A stretch of 27,185 bases of DNA from Streptococcus constellatus. GTDB taxonomy: Bacteria; Bacillota; Bacilli; Lactobacillales; Streptococcaceae. The translations under genes were made by a program, and so were the position numbers. The notes under the pieces were generated by a model. It saw only the letters and a list, made by a program, of their open reading frames with translations, was not told where the DNA came from and searched no databases. The stretch spans positions 1 through 27,185 of the forward strand of contig NZ_CABHMZ010000001.1 in the NCBI RefSeq assembly GCF_902167705.1, in the 5' to 3' direction. This document shows, piece after piece, positions 7,771 to 15,913 of the stretch; position 1 is the first letter of the stretch, and each line of letters opens with the position of its first letter.

Positions 7771-8208
7771 ATGACCTATCATTTCAAAAATCCCAGCGAC
7801 GGGATTGTCAAGCATTATTTAGAAAATAGCAAGGTGATTGCGGTTGTTGGTTTGTCAGATCGAGAAGAGGCAACCAGCCACCGTGTATCCAAGGAAATGC
7901 AAGAACGGGGCTATCGGATTGTTCCGGTCAATCCGCGAGCAGCTGGTGGGGAAATTCTAGGTGAAACCACGTATGCCAATTTAAAAGGCATTCCTTTCTC
8001 GGTGGATATCGTCGATGTTTACCGTCGCAGCGAGTTTTTGCCAGATGTGGCGCGTGATTTTCTAGAAGCGGATGCTGGGATTTTCTGGGCACAATTAGGC
8101 TTGGAAAATGAAGAAGCCGAGCAAATCCTTCGTGCAGCTGGGCACGATGATATTGTCATGAACCGCTGTATCAAGCGGGAGCATACCCGTCTGATTTTAG
8201 GAGAGTAA
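7771..8208 (+). CDS. CoA-binding (Rossmann-fold) domain protein
   Basis: A 145-residue single-domain protein of the CoA_binding_2 type (YccU-like). VIAVVGLSDREEATSHRVS (about 22-40) is the glycine-containing nucleotide loop after strand 1. Then come GYRIVPVNPRAAGGEILGE, DIVDVYRRSEFLP and IFWAQLGLENEEA, the standard order for the succinyl-CoA-synthetase-alpha-like Rossmann fold, and a conserved IVMNRCIKREH segment near the end. Members are thought to bind CoA or a related nucleotide; no reaction is established. The start at 7771 has GGAG at 7759-7762 and matches the family N-terminus; an upstream extension of 22 residues does not. Confidence 0.85.
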   Translation: MTYHFKNPSDGIVKHYLENSKVIAVVGLSDREEATSHRVSKEMQERGYRIVPVNPRAAGGEILGETTYANLKGIPFSVDIVDVYRRSEFLPDVARDFLEADAGIFWAQLGLENEEAEQILRAAGHDDIVMNRCIKREHTRLILGE

Positions 8209-8326
8209 ATGGCAACGTTGGTGGAAAGAACGTGATTTCTTAGGTTGGGAAGTAGCAACTTTTACAGATCAAGATTCGCTGGAAGATGCCTTTCAAGAAA
8301 TTTCTAAAAAATTAAGTTTGGTTTAA
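8201..8326 (+). pseudogene. C-terminal gene fragment, unknown family
   Basis: A frame overlapping the end of the CoA-binding gene reads WQRWWKERDFLGWEVATFTD and continues QDSLEDAFQEISKKLSLV to a stop at 8324-8326. The composition (tryptophans, amphipathic C-terminal helix) looks like a true protein end. There is no start codon with a ribosome-binding site, and the frame is closed by TAG at 8198-8200. I do not recognise the family. It looks like the surviving 3' end of a deleted gene; its last codons overlap the CiaR-type repeat. Confidence 0.45.
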
Positions 8327-8343
8327 GTTAACTTGGTTATACT
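8311..8343 (+). promoter_or_regulatory. CiaR-type direct repeat and -10 box
   Basis: ATTAAG (8311-8316), five bases, TTTAAG (8322-8327), ten bases, then TATACT (8338-8343). This equals the NTTAAG-N5-TTTAAG site described for the response regulator CiaR of streptococci, placed where activated CiaR promoters have it (in the -35 region, about ten bases from the -10). No conventional -35 is present, consistent with activator dependence. Expected start near 8350. Confidence 0.7.
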
Positions 8344-8349
8344 ATATTT

Positions 8350-8443
8350 ATCAAATGAAGACCTCCTAACTTTGTTTGATAGAAATCCTAAACTTTTTCA
8401 TAATAATCTCCCTAATAAAGTCACCCAATTGGTGGCTTTTTTG
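8350..8443 (+). ncRNA. candidate cia-dependent small RNA (csRNA)
   Basis: A predicted RNA of about 94 bases from the CiaR-type promoter to a terminator. The first hairpin pairs TATCAAATGAAG (8349-8360) with CTTTGTTTGATA (8370-8381, two G-U pairs) and exposes ACCTCCTAA (8361-8369) in the loop, the complement of a Shine-Dalgarno sequence. A largely unpaired linker (8382-8416) carries a second CU-rich stretch, ATCTCCCTAA. The 3' hairpin is an intrinsic terminator. Two hairpins with anti-Shine-Dalgarno segments behind a CiaR box is the plan of the csRNAs known from pneumococcus, which repress translation of targets such as comC. No protein-coding potential is needed to explain it. The start site and CiaR dependence are inferred. 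Confidence 0.65.
8417..8443 (+). terminator. terminator of the small RNA
   Basis: AAAGTCACC (8417-8425) pairs with GGTGGCTTT (8431-8439, one G-U) around a five-base loop. The T run extends to 8442. Confidence 0.8.
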
Positions 8444-8488
8444 TGTAGAGTTCGTGATGTTACGCTTTTTACAAATGATAGTTTAAAA

Positions 8489-8769
8489 AGAGGTTGGGAC
8501 AAAATGTCTCAACCTCTATCTCATTTAGTGATAAGCAAATGACGCAGCCTCAACAATTCACTAGATTGTTGAAGGTTGGAAATCAGACTTGCGAAGCAAG
8601 CCACCGTTGTTGGACTCTTTATTCGCTTTTCAAGCTCGGAATAGCTCCTTTGTCGAAAACTTCGTTTTCTTCATCTGCAACCTTAAACAGCTTGATAGCT
8701 GTTTAAGCACCCTTGTGGGGGGTGGGACTACGAACTTGAATTTTTTAAGATAAGTTCTGTCCCACTCCC
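8489..8769. repeat. array of intergenic hairpins (composite repeat)
   Basis: No gene is visible here. Six dyads follow one another: AGAGGTTGGGACA/TGTCTCAACCTCT (8489-8517); CAACAAT/ATTGTTG (8551-8571); CTTGC/GCAAG (8588-8600); GAAAAC/GTTTTC (8655-8669); CTTAAACAGC/GCTGTTTAAG (8682-8707); and GGGGGTGGGAC/GTCCCACTCCC (8718-8769) with an inner GAACTT/AAGTTC. The outer stems carry the TGGGAC core seen in many streptococcal intergenic repeats, and the last shares its right arm (TCTGTCCCACTC) with 23567-23578. The layout suggests a mobile or amplified non-coding element, read best on the minus strand. Confidence 0.55.
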
Positions 8770-8802
8770 TTTGTTAGGTTGTTAAGATTTTTATACAAGA
8801 AA

Positions 8803-9648
8803 CTAAGCAAAAATCGAAGTCGGCTCTTTTTCCTTTTTCACAGCTTCATAGAAAAGTGCTTGAGCTGTATAAACATAGGGATAAACATAAATAGAAGCAA
8901 TTCCAAAAGTAATGGCACTTAGTAAGTACCAACCGATAAAGGTTAAATCAAGAACAAATCGCTTGCCTTTATAACCTTTCATCATCTGGCGACTCGCACG
9001 GATGATTTTAAAGGCGCCATCGTAGGTATTGTTTTCTAATCTGTCACAAAGAATGAACTCTACTTGCGAATAAGCATAGTATTGAGGAAGTGCAATAATA
9101 ATGCCGATAATCATCAAGATAAAACCGATGAGAATGTAAAGCAACAATGTTCCAATAGTTGTCTGAAGCGCAACATTTTGTGAAAGAACTTGAGAATTGG
9201 GGAGGAGTTTAATAATACTAAAACTAGCAAAAATCGTCATACCGCTCCCAATCCAGACGAAAATATTCCACAGAAATAGCAATACGCGTTTGAGCAAAAG
9301 CGTCATGAAAACAGGACCGATTATTTTACTGTCAAAAGTCCGAATGGAATCCGAAAAATGTACCTCTTGTCGTTTTCCACGAATGACTTCCAGTAAGGTC
9401 CAAAAAGCGGCTGTTAAAAAGAAAGATACGATAAAACTAATTGCGATTGGAAAAAGAGAACGATTGATTCCGTGGATAACCGTATTTTGGATGCCATATT
9501 GCAAGATATTATTGGACAAAGTATCTGAAGAATAATTGTAAACAATGGAAACAATCGCAGTCACAATTGGCACTAAAAAGAGTGCATAGATTCCCTTGGT
9601 TTGACGTTGGATGTGGCGAGCCTCTGCCCGCAATTTGCTTAAGTTCAT
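8803..9648 (-). CDS. DUF975 family membrane protein
   Basis: A 281-residue integral membrane protein. It starts MNLSKLRAEARHIQRQTKGI, the short amphipathic segment that opens DUF975 proteins. It then has about six hydrophobic spans: roughly 20-38, 65-88, 115-150 (one or two), 165-195 and 232-265. There are no catalytic motifs and the function of the family is unknown. AGGAGG (9654-9659 on the minus strand) lies at good distance from the ATG, which supports this start. It is transcribed alone, converging on the hairpin array at 8489-8769. Confidence 0.8.
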   Translation of the reverse strand: MNLSKLRAEARHIQRQTKGIYALFLVPIVTAIVSIVYNYSSDTLSNNILQYGIQNTVIHGINRSLFPIAISFIVSFFLTAAFWTLLEVIRGKRQEVHFSDSIRTFDSKIIGPVFMTLLLKRVLLFLWNIFVWIGSGMTIFASFSIIKLLPNSQVLSQNVALQTTIGTLLLYILIGFILMIIGIIIALPQYYAYSQVEFILCDRLENNTYDGAFKIIRASRQMMKGYKGKRFVLDLTFIGWYLLSAITFGIASIYVYPYVYTAQALFYEAVKKEKEPTSIFA

Positions 9649-9671
9649 AGTTGCCTCCTATATAAAACAAC

Positions 9672-9680
9672 ATTATACCA
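9672..9680 (-). promoter_or_regulatory. extended -10 promoter of the DUF975 gene
   Basis: On the minus strand TGG precedes TATAAT (9677 down to 9672). The -35 region is poor, as is common for extended -10 promoters. The leader would be about 15-20 bases. Confidence 0.55.
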
Positions 9681-9734
9681 CATTCTTCTAAGAGAAAGAA
9701 AAGTTTTTATCCACTTTATCTTTCTTCTTTTTTT

Positions 9735-9743
9735 TGATAAAAT
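9735..9743 (+). promoter_or_regulatory. candidate extended -10 promoter of tgt
   Basis: TGA followed by TAAAAT (9738-9743) after a T-rich tract. The start would be near 9750. The leader (to 9826) has two small dyads: GAGT/ACTC near 9759-9773 and CTGGGA/TCCCAG at 9794-9812. Confidence 0.5.
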
Positions 9744-9790
9744 CATACAGGATGTTGTGAGTCAAATGAACTCATGCACTGTAAAATTAA

Positions 9791-10969
<1,179 letters not shown>

Positions 10970-10993
10970 AGCCATCGTAAAAGGAAGTAGGTG

Positions 10994-11628
10994 TTGGTGC
11001 TTGATGAAAGAAGTTTGCTGCAAAATATAGAAGCATATCTGTCGATGGGTAAAAAGGGAACGGTTGCGATTTACGGTCACGGTGCTTCTGGAAAATCTAC
11101 TTTTGCCAAACGTTTAGTAGAAAGTCTGGGCGAGAGCGAGTTAATCTGCTGGTGGCTGATCCTTATATAATAGATGGGGAATATCGTGACTTGCTGACGG
11201 TTAAAGAGTTTCCAGAGCAAAAAGTGACAGCCTGTCTTCCAGCAGCTCATGAATTGAAGAGTTTGGAACGTGATATAAGAGCCTTGCAATCTGGCTGCGA
11301 TATCGTGACGATTGACCAACCTTGGGCACCGAGTCAGCGACTTTCAGCGGAAAAACCAATTCTAGTTGTTGAAGGCATGTCAGTTGCTTTTCTGCCGAAA
11401 GAGCTGTTTGATTTGTCTATTTGTTTTTACACCGATGCAGCAACGGAATTAGAGCGTCGCTTATCTCGTGATGTAGCAGTGCGTAATCGGCAGTCTGAGT
11501 GGATTGAGAGAACGCACCAAGCATGTCGTGAGCAATATGAGCGTTATTATAGACCTTATCAAGAACAGGCTGACCTATTGATTTATCAAAGCAGGGATTC
11601 TATTGAGATCCAAAGAAGTATATTTTAA
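10994..11628 (+). pseudogene. uridine kinase-like P-loop protein, frameshifted
   Basis: The first part, from a TTG or GTG at 10991-10997 behind AAGGAAG, reads LDERSLLQNIEAYLSMGKKG and then the Walker A motif GHGASGKS (11075-11098) in frame, continuing to AKRLVESLGESE. That frame then stops at 11168-11170. The continuation, VNLLVADPYIIDGEYR and so on to 11628, lies in another reading frame, consistent with loss of one base between about 11100 and 11145. The second part has acidic pairs and an Arg-rich lid (ERRLSRDVAVRNRQSEWIE) as in uridine kinase/phosphoribulokinase-like proteins. The intact protein would be about 210 residues. A sequencing error would look the same; no slippery sequence suggests programmed shifting. 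Confidence 0.75.
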
Positions 11629-11748
11629 TTGTTGAAGTGAGAGCCATTCTAAAAGCCCTCTACTTACTAATTTATAACCACTGGGGTTGGAACTGAATCT
11701 AGAAAGCGAAACAAGAATATTCAATACTCATTATTTAGAAAACATGAA

Positions 11749-11782
11749 CAAGAGAAATTAGCAAGTTTTCTCTTGCTTTTTT
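11749..11782 (+). terminator. terminator before the S10 cluster
   Basis: CAAGAGAAA (11749-11757) pairs perfectly with TTTCTCTTG (11767-11775), followed by CTTTTTT. It separates tgt/kinase transcription from the ribosomal protein promoter. The stretch 11629-11748 before it shows no gene or clear signal. Confidence 0.8.
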
Positions 11783-11864
11783 ATTCTTCGCTGAGCTAAA
11801 TTCGTTTTTTTGCCTTGCAAAGTCTCTTTTTGTCAAAAAAATCTCAAAAAAATTCTCAAATCCC

Positions 11865-11893
11865 TTGCAATCAGTAAGGCTTTGTGTTATTCT
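11865..11893 (+). promoter_or_regulatory. main promoter of the S10-spc-alpha cluster
   Basis: TTGCAA (11865-11870), exactly 17 bases, then TATTCT (11888-11893) with TG at 11885-11886. This is the best promoter in the window. A-rich tracts at 11836-11857 could serve as an UP element. The start would be near 11900. Confidence 0.75.
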
Positions 11894-11899
11894 ATTATG

Positions 11900-12029
11900 G
11901 TGCTGTGAAAAACAGTCTGTAGCTTTGATGCAAGAGGTTGCGACACGCTCGGTTACATTGCCACGCAACGCGTATCGGTTTTCTTGCGGAGCTAGCCTAT
12001 TATCTTAAATAGACGAAAAGGAGAAAAAG
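11900..12029 (+). promoter_or_regulatory. 5' leader of the S10 cluster, structured
   Basis: About 130 untranslated bases. GTTGCG (11937-11942) pairs with CGCAAC (11964-11969). ACGC (11945-11948) can instead pair with GCGT (11970-11973) across that stem, so two folds or a pseudoknot are possible. In gamma-proteobacteria the S10 leader is an L4 target; a similar autogenous role here is inference. The rpsJ ribosome-binding site AAAGGAG follows. Confidence 0.5.
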
Positions 12030-12338
12030 ATGGCAAACAAAAAAATCCGTATCCGTTTGAAAGCATACGAACATCGTACACTTGATACAGCGGCTGCAAA
12101 AATTGTAGAAACTGCTACTCGTACAGGTGCAGAAGTTGCAGGACCAATCCCGCTTCCAACTGAACGTAGCCTCTACACAATCATTCGTGCGACTCACAAA
12201 TACAAAGATTCTCGCGAACAATTTGAAATGCGTACACACAAACGTTTGATTGATATCATCAACCCAACTCAAAAAACAGTTGATGCTTTGATGAAATTGG
12301 ATCTGCCAAGTGGTGTGAACGTAGAGATCAAACTTTAA
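12030..12338 (+). CDS. rpsJ: 30S ribosomal protein S10 (uS10)
   Basis: 102 residues, full length. S10 sits in the 30S head and, with NusB, takes part in transcription antitermination. The long loop around residues 53-65 ([13 protein letters not shown]) is the one that reaches towards the decoding region, where changes affect tetracycline-class drugs in other species; here it looks wild type. It is the first gene of the cluster and is followed by an unusually long structured spacer (266 bases) before rplC. Confidence 0.98.
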   Translation: MANKKIRIRLKAYEHRTLDTAAAKIVETATRTGAEVAGPIPLPTERSLYTIIRATHKYKDSREQFEMRTHKRLIDIINPTQKTVDALMKLDLPSGVNVEIKL

Positions 12339-12393
12339 TCACAAGCAAACAAAAAGCTGAGAAGCTGGTGTTCGATGAAATTGAACACGGGCT

Positions 12394-12521
12394 AAACTCT
12401 GTGTGAAAAAGAGACGCAACCGTTTCAGTTTTAGCTAAATTACGGGTGCGGCTACCTTTAGGTGTAAAATTGTCTAGGCTCGTCGAGCCGTCACCAATTT
12501 TCCTATTTTCACTTTGAGTTT
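12394..12521 (+). repeat. large nested dyad in the rpsJ-rplC spacer
   Basis: Outer arms AAACTC (12394-12399) and GTGAAAA (12403-12409) pair with TTTTCAC (12506-12512) and GAGTTT (12516-12521). Inside are CAATTTT-type arms (12456-12463 with 12494-12501) around GGCTCG/CGAGCC (12477-12488) and ACCT/AGGT. The 266-base spacer has no open frame. A further GAGC/GCTC hairpin lies at about 12544-12560 before the rplC ribosome-binding site. Possible roles are an attenuator, an RNase site or a small inserted element. Confidence 0.55.
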
Positions 12522-12604
12522 GACGCCCTTTGTATCTTGACTTGAGCATAAAAAACGCTCGTTAAAAACTTTTTGAAAAAATATAGAAAAGGAAACATTT
12601 TCTC

Positions 12605-13231
12605 ATGACAAAAGGAATCTTAGGGAAAAAAGTGGGAATGACTCAAATCTTCACTGAAGCTGGCGAATTGATCCCTGTAACTGTTGTTGAAGCAGCTCCA
12701 AACGTGGTTCTTCAAGTAAAAACAGTTGAAACAGATGGTTACAACGCTGTTCAAGTTGGTTTTGATGACCTTCGTGATGTATTGAGCAACAAACCTGCTA
12801 AAGGACATGTAGCGAAAGCTAACACGGCTCCTAAGCGCTTCATTCGTGAATTCAAAAACATTGAAGGCTTGGAAGTCGGTGCAGAAATCACAGTGGATAC
12901 ATTCGAAGCTGGCGATGTTGTTGATGTAACAGGGACTTCAAAAGGTAAAGGTTTTCAAGGTGTTATCAAACGCCATGGCCAATCACGCGGTCCAATGGCT
13001 CACGGTTCTCGTTATCACCGTCGTCCTGGTTCAATGGGACCAGTTGCGCCTAACCGTGTTTTCAAAAACAAACACTTGGCAGGCCGCATGGGTGGCAACC
13101 GTGTAACGATTCAAAACCTTGAAATTGCACAAGTTGTTCCAGAGAAAAACGTTATCCTCATCAAAGGTAACGTGCCTGGTGCTAAGAAATCTCTTATCAC
13201 TATCAAATCAGCAGTTAAAGCTGGTAAATAA
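12605..13231 (+). CDS. rplC: 50S ribosomal protein L3 (uL3)
   Basis: 208 residues, typical. L3 initiates 50S assembly on 23S rRNA, and its long internal loop ([13 protein letters not shown], about residues 136-148, then [12 protein letters not shown]) approaches the peptidyl transferase centre. The ATG follows AAAAGGAAAC. It opens a tight run of genes, rplC-rplD-rplW-rplB, after the rpsJ spacer. Confidence 0.98.
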   Translation: MTKGILGKKVGMTQIFTEAGELIPVTVVEAAPNVVLQVKTVETDGYNAVQVGFDDLRDVLSNKPAKGHVAKANTAPKRFIREFKNIEGLEVGAEITVDTFEAGDVVDVTGTSKGKGFQGVIKRHGQSRGPMAHGSRYHRRPGSMGPVAPNRVFKNKHLAGRMGGNRVTIQNLEIAQVVPEKNVILIKGNVPGAKKSLITIKSAVKAGK

Positions 13232-13255
13232 TAAAGAAAGGGGAAATCAGTCACA

Positions 13256-13879
13256 ATGGCAAACGTAAAATTATTTGACCAAACTGGTAAAGAAGCTGGT
13301 GAAGTAGTTCTTAACGATGCAGTATTTGGTATCGAACCAAATGAATCAGTTGTATTTGATGTTGTTATCAGTCAACGTGCAAGTCTTCGTCAAGGAACTC
13401 ACGCTGTTAAAAACCGCTCTGCAGTATCAGGTGGCGGACGCAAACCATGGCGTCAAAAAGGAACTGGACGTGCACGTCAAGGTTCTATTCGCTCTCCACA
13501 ATGGCGTGGTGGTGGTACCGTATTTGGTCCAACTCCTCGTTCATACGCCTACAAACTTCCACAAAAAGTTCGTAGATTGGCACTTAAATCAGTTTATTCT
13601 GAAAAAGTTGCTGAGGACAAATTCGTAGCTGTAGACAGCCTTTCATTTACAGCTCCAAAAACTGCTGAGTTTGCGAAAGTACTTGCTGCACTTAGCATTG
13701 ATTCAAAAGTACTTGTAATTCTTGAAGAAGGAAATGAATTTGCTGCACTTTCAGCTCGTAACCTTCCAAATGTAAAAGTTGCAACTGCAACAACTGCAAG
13801 TGTTCTTGACATCGTAAATAGCGACAAACTTCTTGTTACTAAAGAAGCTATCTCTACAATCGAGGAGGTTCTTGCATAA
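13256..13879 (+). CDS. rplD: 50S ribosomal protein L4 (uL4)
   Basis: 207 residues. The extended loop ([19 protein letters not shown], about 59-77) lines the constriction of the peptide exit tunnel and is the site of macrolide-resistance changes in streptococci; the sequence seen is the wild-type form. In enterobacteria L4 also represses its own operon. The stop codon overlaps the rplW start by one base (TAATG), so translation of the two is probably coupled. Confidence 0.98.
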   Translation: MANVKLFDQTGKEAGEVVLNDAVFGIEPNESVVFDVVISQRASLRQGTHAVKNRSAVSGGGRKPWRQKGTGRARQGSIRSPQWRGGGTVFGPTPRSYAYKLPQKVRRLALKSVYSEKVAEDKFVAVDSLSFTAPKTAEFAKVLAALSIDSKVLVILEEGNEFAALSARNLPNVKVATATTASVLDIVNSDKLLVTKEAISTIEEVLA

Positions 13880-14175
13880 TGAATTTGTATGACGTAATCA
13901 AAAAACCTATCATCACAGAAAGCACAATGGCTCTTCTTGAAGAAGGTAAATACGTATTTGAAGTGGACACTCGCGCTCATAAACTTTTGATCAAACAAGC
14001 AGTTGAAGCTGCTTTTGACGGAGTAAAGGTTGCAAATGTGAACACCATCAATGTAAAACCAAAAGCAAAACGCGTTGGACGTTATACTGGTTTTACAAAC
14101 AAAACTAAAAAAGCTATCATCACTCTTACAGCTGATTCTAAAGCAATCGAGTTGTTTGGTGCTGAAGCAGAATAA
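13879..14175 (+). CDS. rplW: 50S ribosomal protein L23 (uL23)
   Basis: 98 residues. L23 is at the tunnel exit and docks trigger factor and the signal recognition particle. It starts [20 protein letters not shown] with the conserved glutamate region. Its ribosome-binding site, GAGGAGG, lies inside the 3' end of rplD. The one-base overlap with rplD supports this start. Confidence 0.98.
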   Translation: MNLYDVIKKPIITESTMALLEEGKYVFEVDTRAHKLLIKQAVEAAFDGVKVANVNTINVKPKAKRVGRYTGFTNKTKKAIITLTADSKAIELFGAEAE

Positions 14176-14192
14176 TCTAAGGAGGAAATATC

Positions 14193-15026
14193 GTGGGAAT
14201 CAGAGTTTATAAACCAACTACAAATGGTCGCCGTAATATGACTTCTTTGGATTTTGCCGAAATCACAACGAGCACTCCAGAAAAAACTTTGCTTGTTTCT
14301 TTGAACAACAAAGCTGGTCGTAACAACAACGGTCGTATCACTGTTCGTCACCAAGGTGGCGGGCACAAACGCCACTACCGTTTGATTGACTTCAAGCGCA
14401 ATAAAGATGGTGTTGAAGCAGTTGTTAAAACAATTGAATACGATCCAAATCGTTCAGCAAACATCGCTCTTGTACATTACACTGACGGTGTGAAAGCTTA
14501 TATCATCGCTCCTAAAGGTCTTGAAGTCGGTCAACGCATCGTTTCTGGACCAGAAGCGGATATCAAAGTCGGAAATGCTCTTCCACTTGCTAATATCCCG
14601 GTTGGTACATTGATTCATAATATTGAATTGAAACCTGGTCATGGTGGTGAATTGGTACGTGCTGCTGGAGCTTCTGCCCAAGTATTGGGACAAGAAGGTA
14701 AATATGTTCTTGTTCGTTTGCAATCAGGCGAAGTTCGCATGATTCTTGGAACTTGCCGTGCAACTGTCGGTGTTGTTGGAAATGAACAACATGGATTGGT
14801 TAACCTTGGTAAGGCTGGACGTAGCCGTTGGAAAGGTATTCGTCCAACAGTTCGCGGTTCTGTAATGAACCCGAATGACCACCCGCACGGTGGTGGTGAA
14901 GGTAAAGCACCAGTTGGTCGTAAAGCACCATCTACTCCATGGGGCAAACCTGCTCTTGGACTTAAAACTCGTAACAAAAAAGCGAAATCTGACAAACTTA
15001 TCGTTCGTCGCCGCAACGAGAAATAG
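14193..15026 (+). CDS. rplB: 50S ribosomal protein L2 (uL2)
   Basis: 277 residues with a GTG start behind AAGGAGG. The RNA-binding core has [19 protein letters not shown] near residues 48-66. The C-terminal HPHGGGEG (230-237) carries the histidine placed near the peptidyl transferase centre. L2 bridges to the 30S and is needed for subunit joining. A 237-base structured spacer follows instead of the usual short gap to rpsS. Confidence 0.98.
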   Translation: MGIRVYKPTTNGRRNMTSLDFAEITTSTPEKTLLVSLNNKAGRNNNGRITVRHQGGGHKRHYRLIDFKRNKDGVEAVVKTIEYDPNRSANIALVHYTDGVKAYIIAPKGLEVGQRIVSGPEADIKVGNALPLANIPVGTLIHNIELKPGHGGELVRAAGASAQVLGQEGKYVLVRLQSGEVRMILGTCRATVGVVGNEQHGLVNLGKAGRSRWKGIRPTVRGSVMNPNDHPHGGGEGKAPVGRKAPSTPWGKPALGLKTRNKKAKSDKLIVRRRNEK

Positions 15027-15037
15027 GCGGCTGAGCA

Positions 15038-15241
15038 GAAGTTTGGTAGCCTAGCGACCAAACTTCAGTGCAAAACCCCGGCACAGTTGATTAGCTGGGT
15101 AGCAAGGCTGGTAGCCGTAGCTAACTAGCAATCAACCACTGCCCCTCGTGAGATGTTACATACTTATAATTAGCGAGCTAACTCGTAAAATTCCGCCAGC
15201 TCGGTAGCACTGCTTAGCAGTGCAAGCCGCTGTGGTATAAC
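15038..15241 (+). repeat. hairpin-rich rplB-rpsS spacer element
   Basis: GAAGTTTGGT/ACCAAACTTC (15038-15066) is followed by a compound stem, GTTGATT (15086-15092) with AATCAAC (15130-15136), enclosing GGCT/AGCC (15106-15116). An outer ATGTTA..TAC/GTATAACAT pair (15153-15163 with 15235-15243) then encloses GCACTGC/GCAGTGC (15208-15224). The frame GCACAGTTGA...TCAACCACTGC resembles a repeat I recall from intergenic regions of other streptococci (from memory, not checked). There is no open frame. Confidence 0.55.
15214..15241 (+). promoter_or_regulatory. possible internal promoter before rpsS
   Basis: TTAGCA (15214-15219), 16 bases, then TATAAC (15236-15241) preceded by TGG (extended -10). It would start transcripts about 15 bases before the rpsS ATG, close to the ribosome-binding site AAAGGAG (15246-15252). 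Overlap with the dyad arm makes this tentative. Confidence 0.35.
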
Positions 15242-15263
15242 ATTTAAAGGAGAAAACAATAAA

Positions 15264-15542
15264 ATGGGACGCAGTCTTAAAAAAGGACCTTTCGTCGATG
15301 AGCATTTGATGAAGAAAGTTGAAGCTCAAGCCAACGACGAAAAGAAGAAAGTCATCAAAACTTGGTCACGTCGCTCTACGATCTTCCCAAGTTTCATCGG
15401 ATACACAATCGCAGTCTATGACGGCCGCAAGCATGTGCCTGTATACATCCAAGAAGACATGGTAGGTCACAAGCTCGGTGAATTTGCACCGACTCGTACT
15501 TACAAAGGTCACGCAGCTGACGACAAGAAGACACGTAGATAA
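15264..15542 (+). CDS. rpsS: 30S ribosomal protein S19 (uS19)
   Basis: 92 residues starting [21 protein letters not shown]19 pairs with S13 in the 30S head and contacts the A-site tRNA region. The motif [16 protein letters not shown] (about 69-84) is intact. Ribosome-binding site AAAGGAG. It begins the rpsS-rplV-rpsC-rplP-rpmC-rpsQ-rplN block, in which the gaps are short. Confidence 0.98.
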
Positions 15543-15556
15543 GAGAGGAGAAAAAC

Positions 15557-15901
15557 ATGGCAGAAATTACTTCAGCTAAAGCAATGGCTCGTACAGTGCG
15601 CGTTTCCCCTCGCAAATCTCGTCTGGTTTTGGACAATATCCGTGGGAAAGACGTCGCTGACGCAATCGCAATCTTGAAATTCACTCCAAACAAAGCTGCT
15701 GGCATCATCGAAAAGGTGTTGAACTCAGCAATCGCTAATGCAGAAAACAACTTTGGTTTGGAAAAAGCAAACTTGGTAGTATCTGAAGCTTACGCAAACG
15801 AAGGACCAACAATGAAACGTTTCCGTCCACGTGCGAAAGGTTCAGCTTCACCAATCAACAAACGCACTAGCCACATCACAGTGGTTGTTGCAGAAAAATA
15901 A
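15557..15901 (+). CDS. rplV: 50S ribosomal protein L22 (uL22)
   Basis: 114 residues. The long beta hairpin ([20 protein letters not shown], about 77-96) lines the exit tunnel opposite L4, and insertions or deletions there give macrolide resistance in streptococci; none is seen. The start follows GAGAGGAG. It lies 14 bases after rpsS. Confidence 0.98.
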   Translation: MAEITSAKAMARTVRVSPRKSRLVLDNIRGKDVADAIAILKFTPNKAAGIIEKVLNSAIANAENNFGLEKANLVVSEAYANEGPTMKRFRPRAKGSASPINKRTSHITVVVAEK

Positions 15902-15913
15902 GGAGGTAAAATC

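Noticed and set aside
11100..11170. Programmed frameshifting in the kinase-like gene
   Set aside because: No slippery heptamer, stimulating hairpin or internal Shine-Dalgarno sequence is evident; simple base loss or a sequencing error is more likely.
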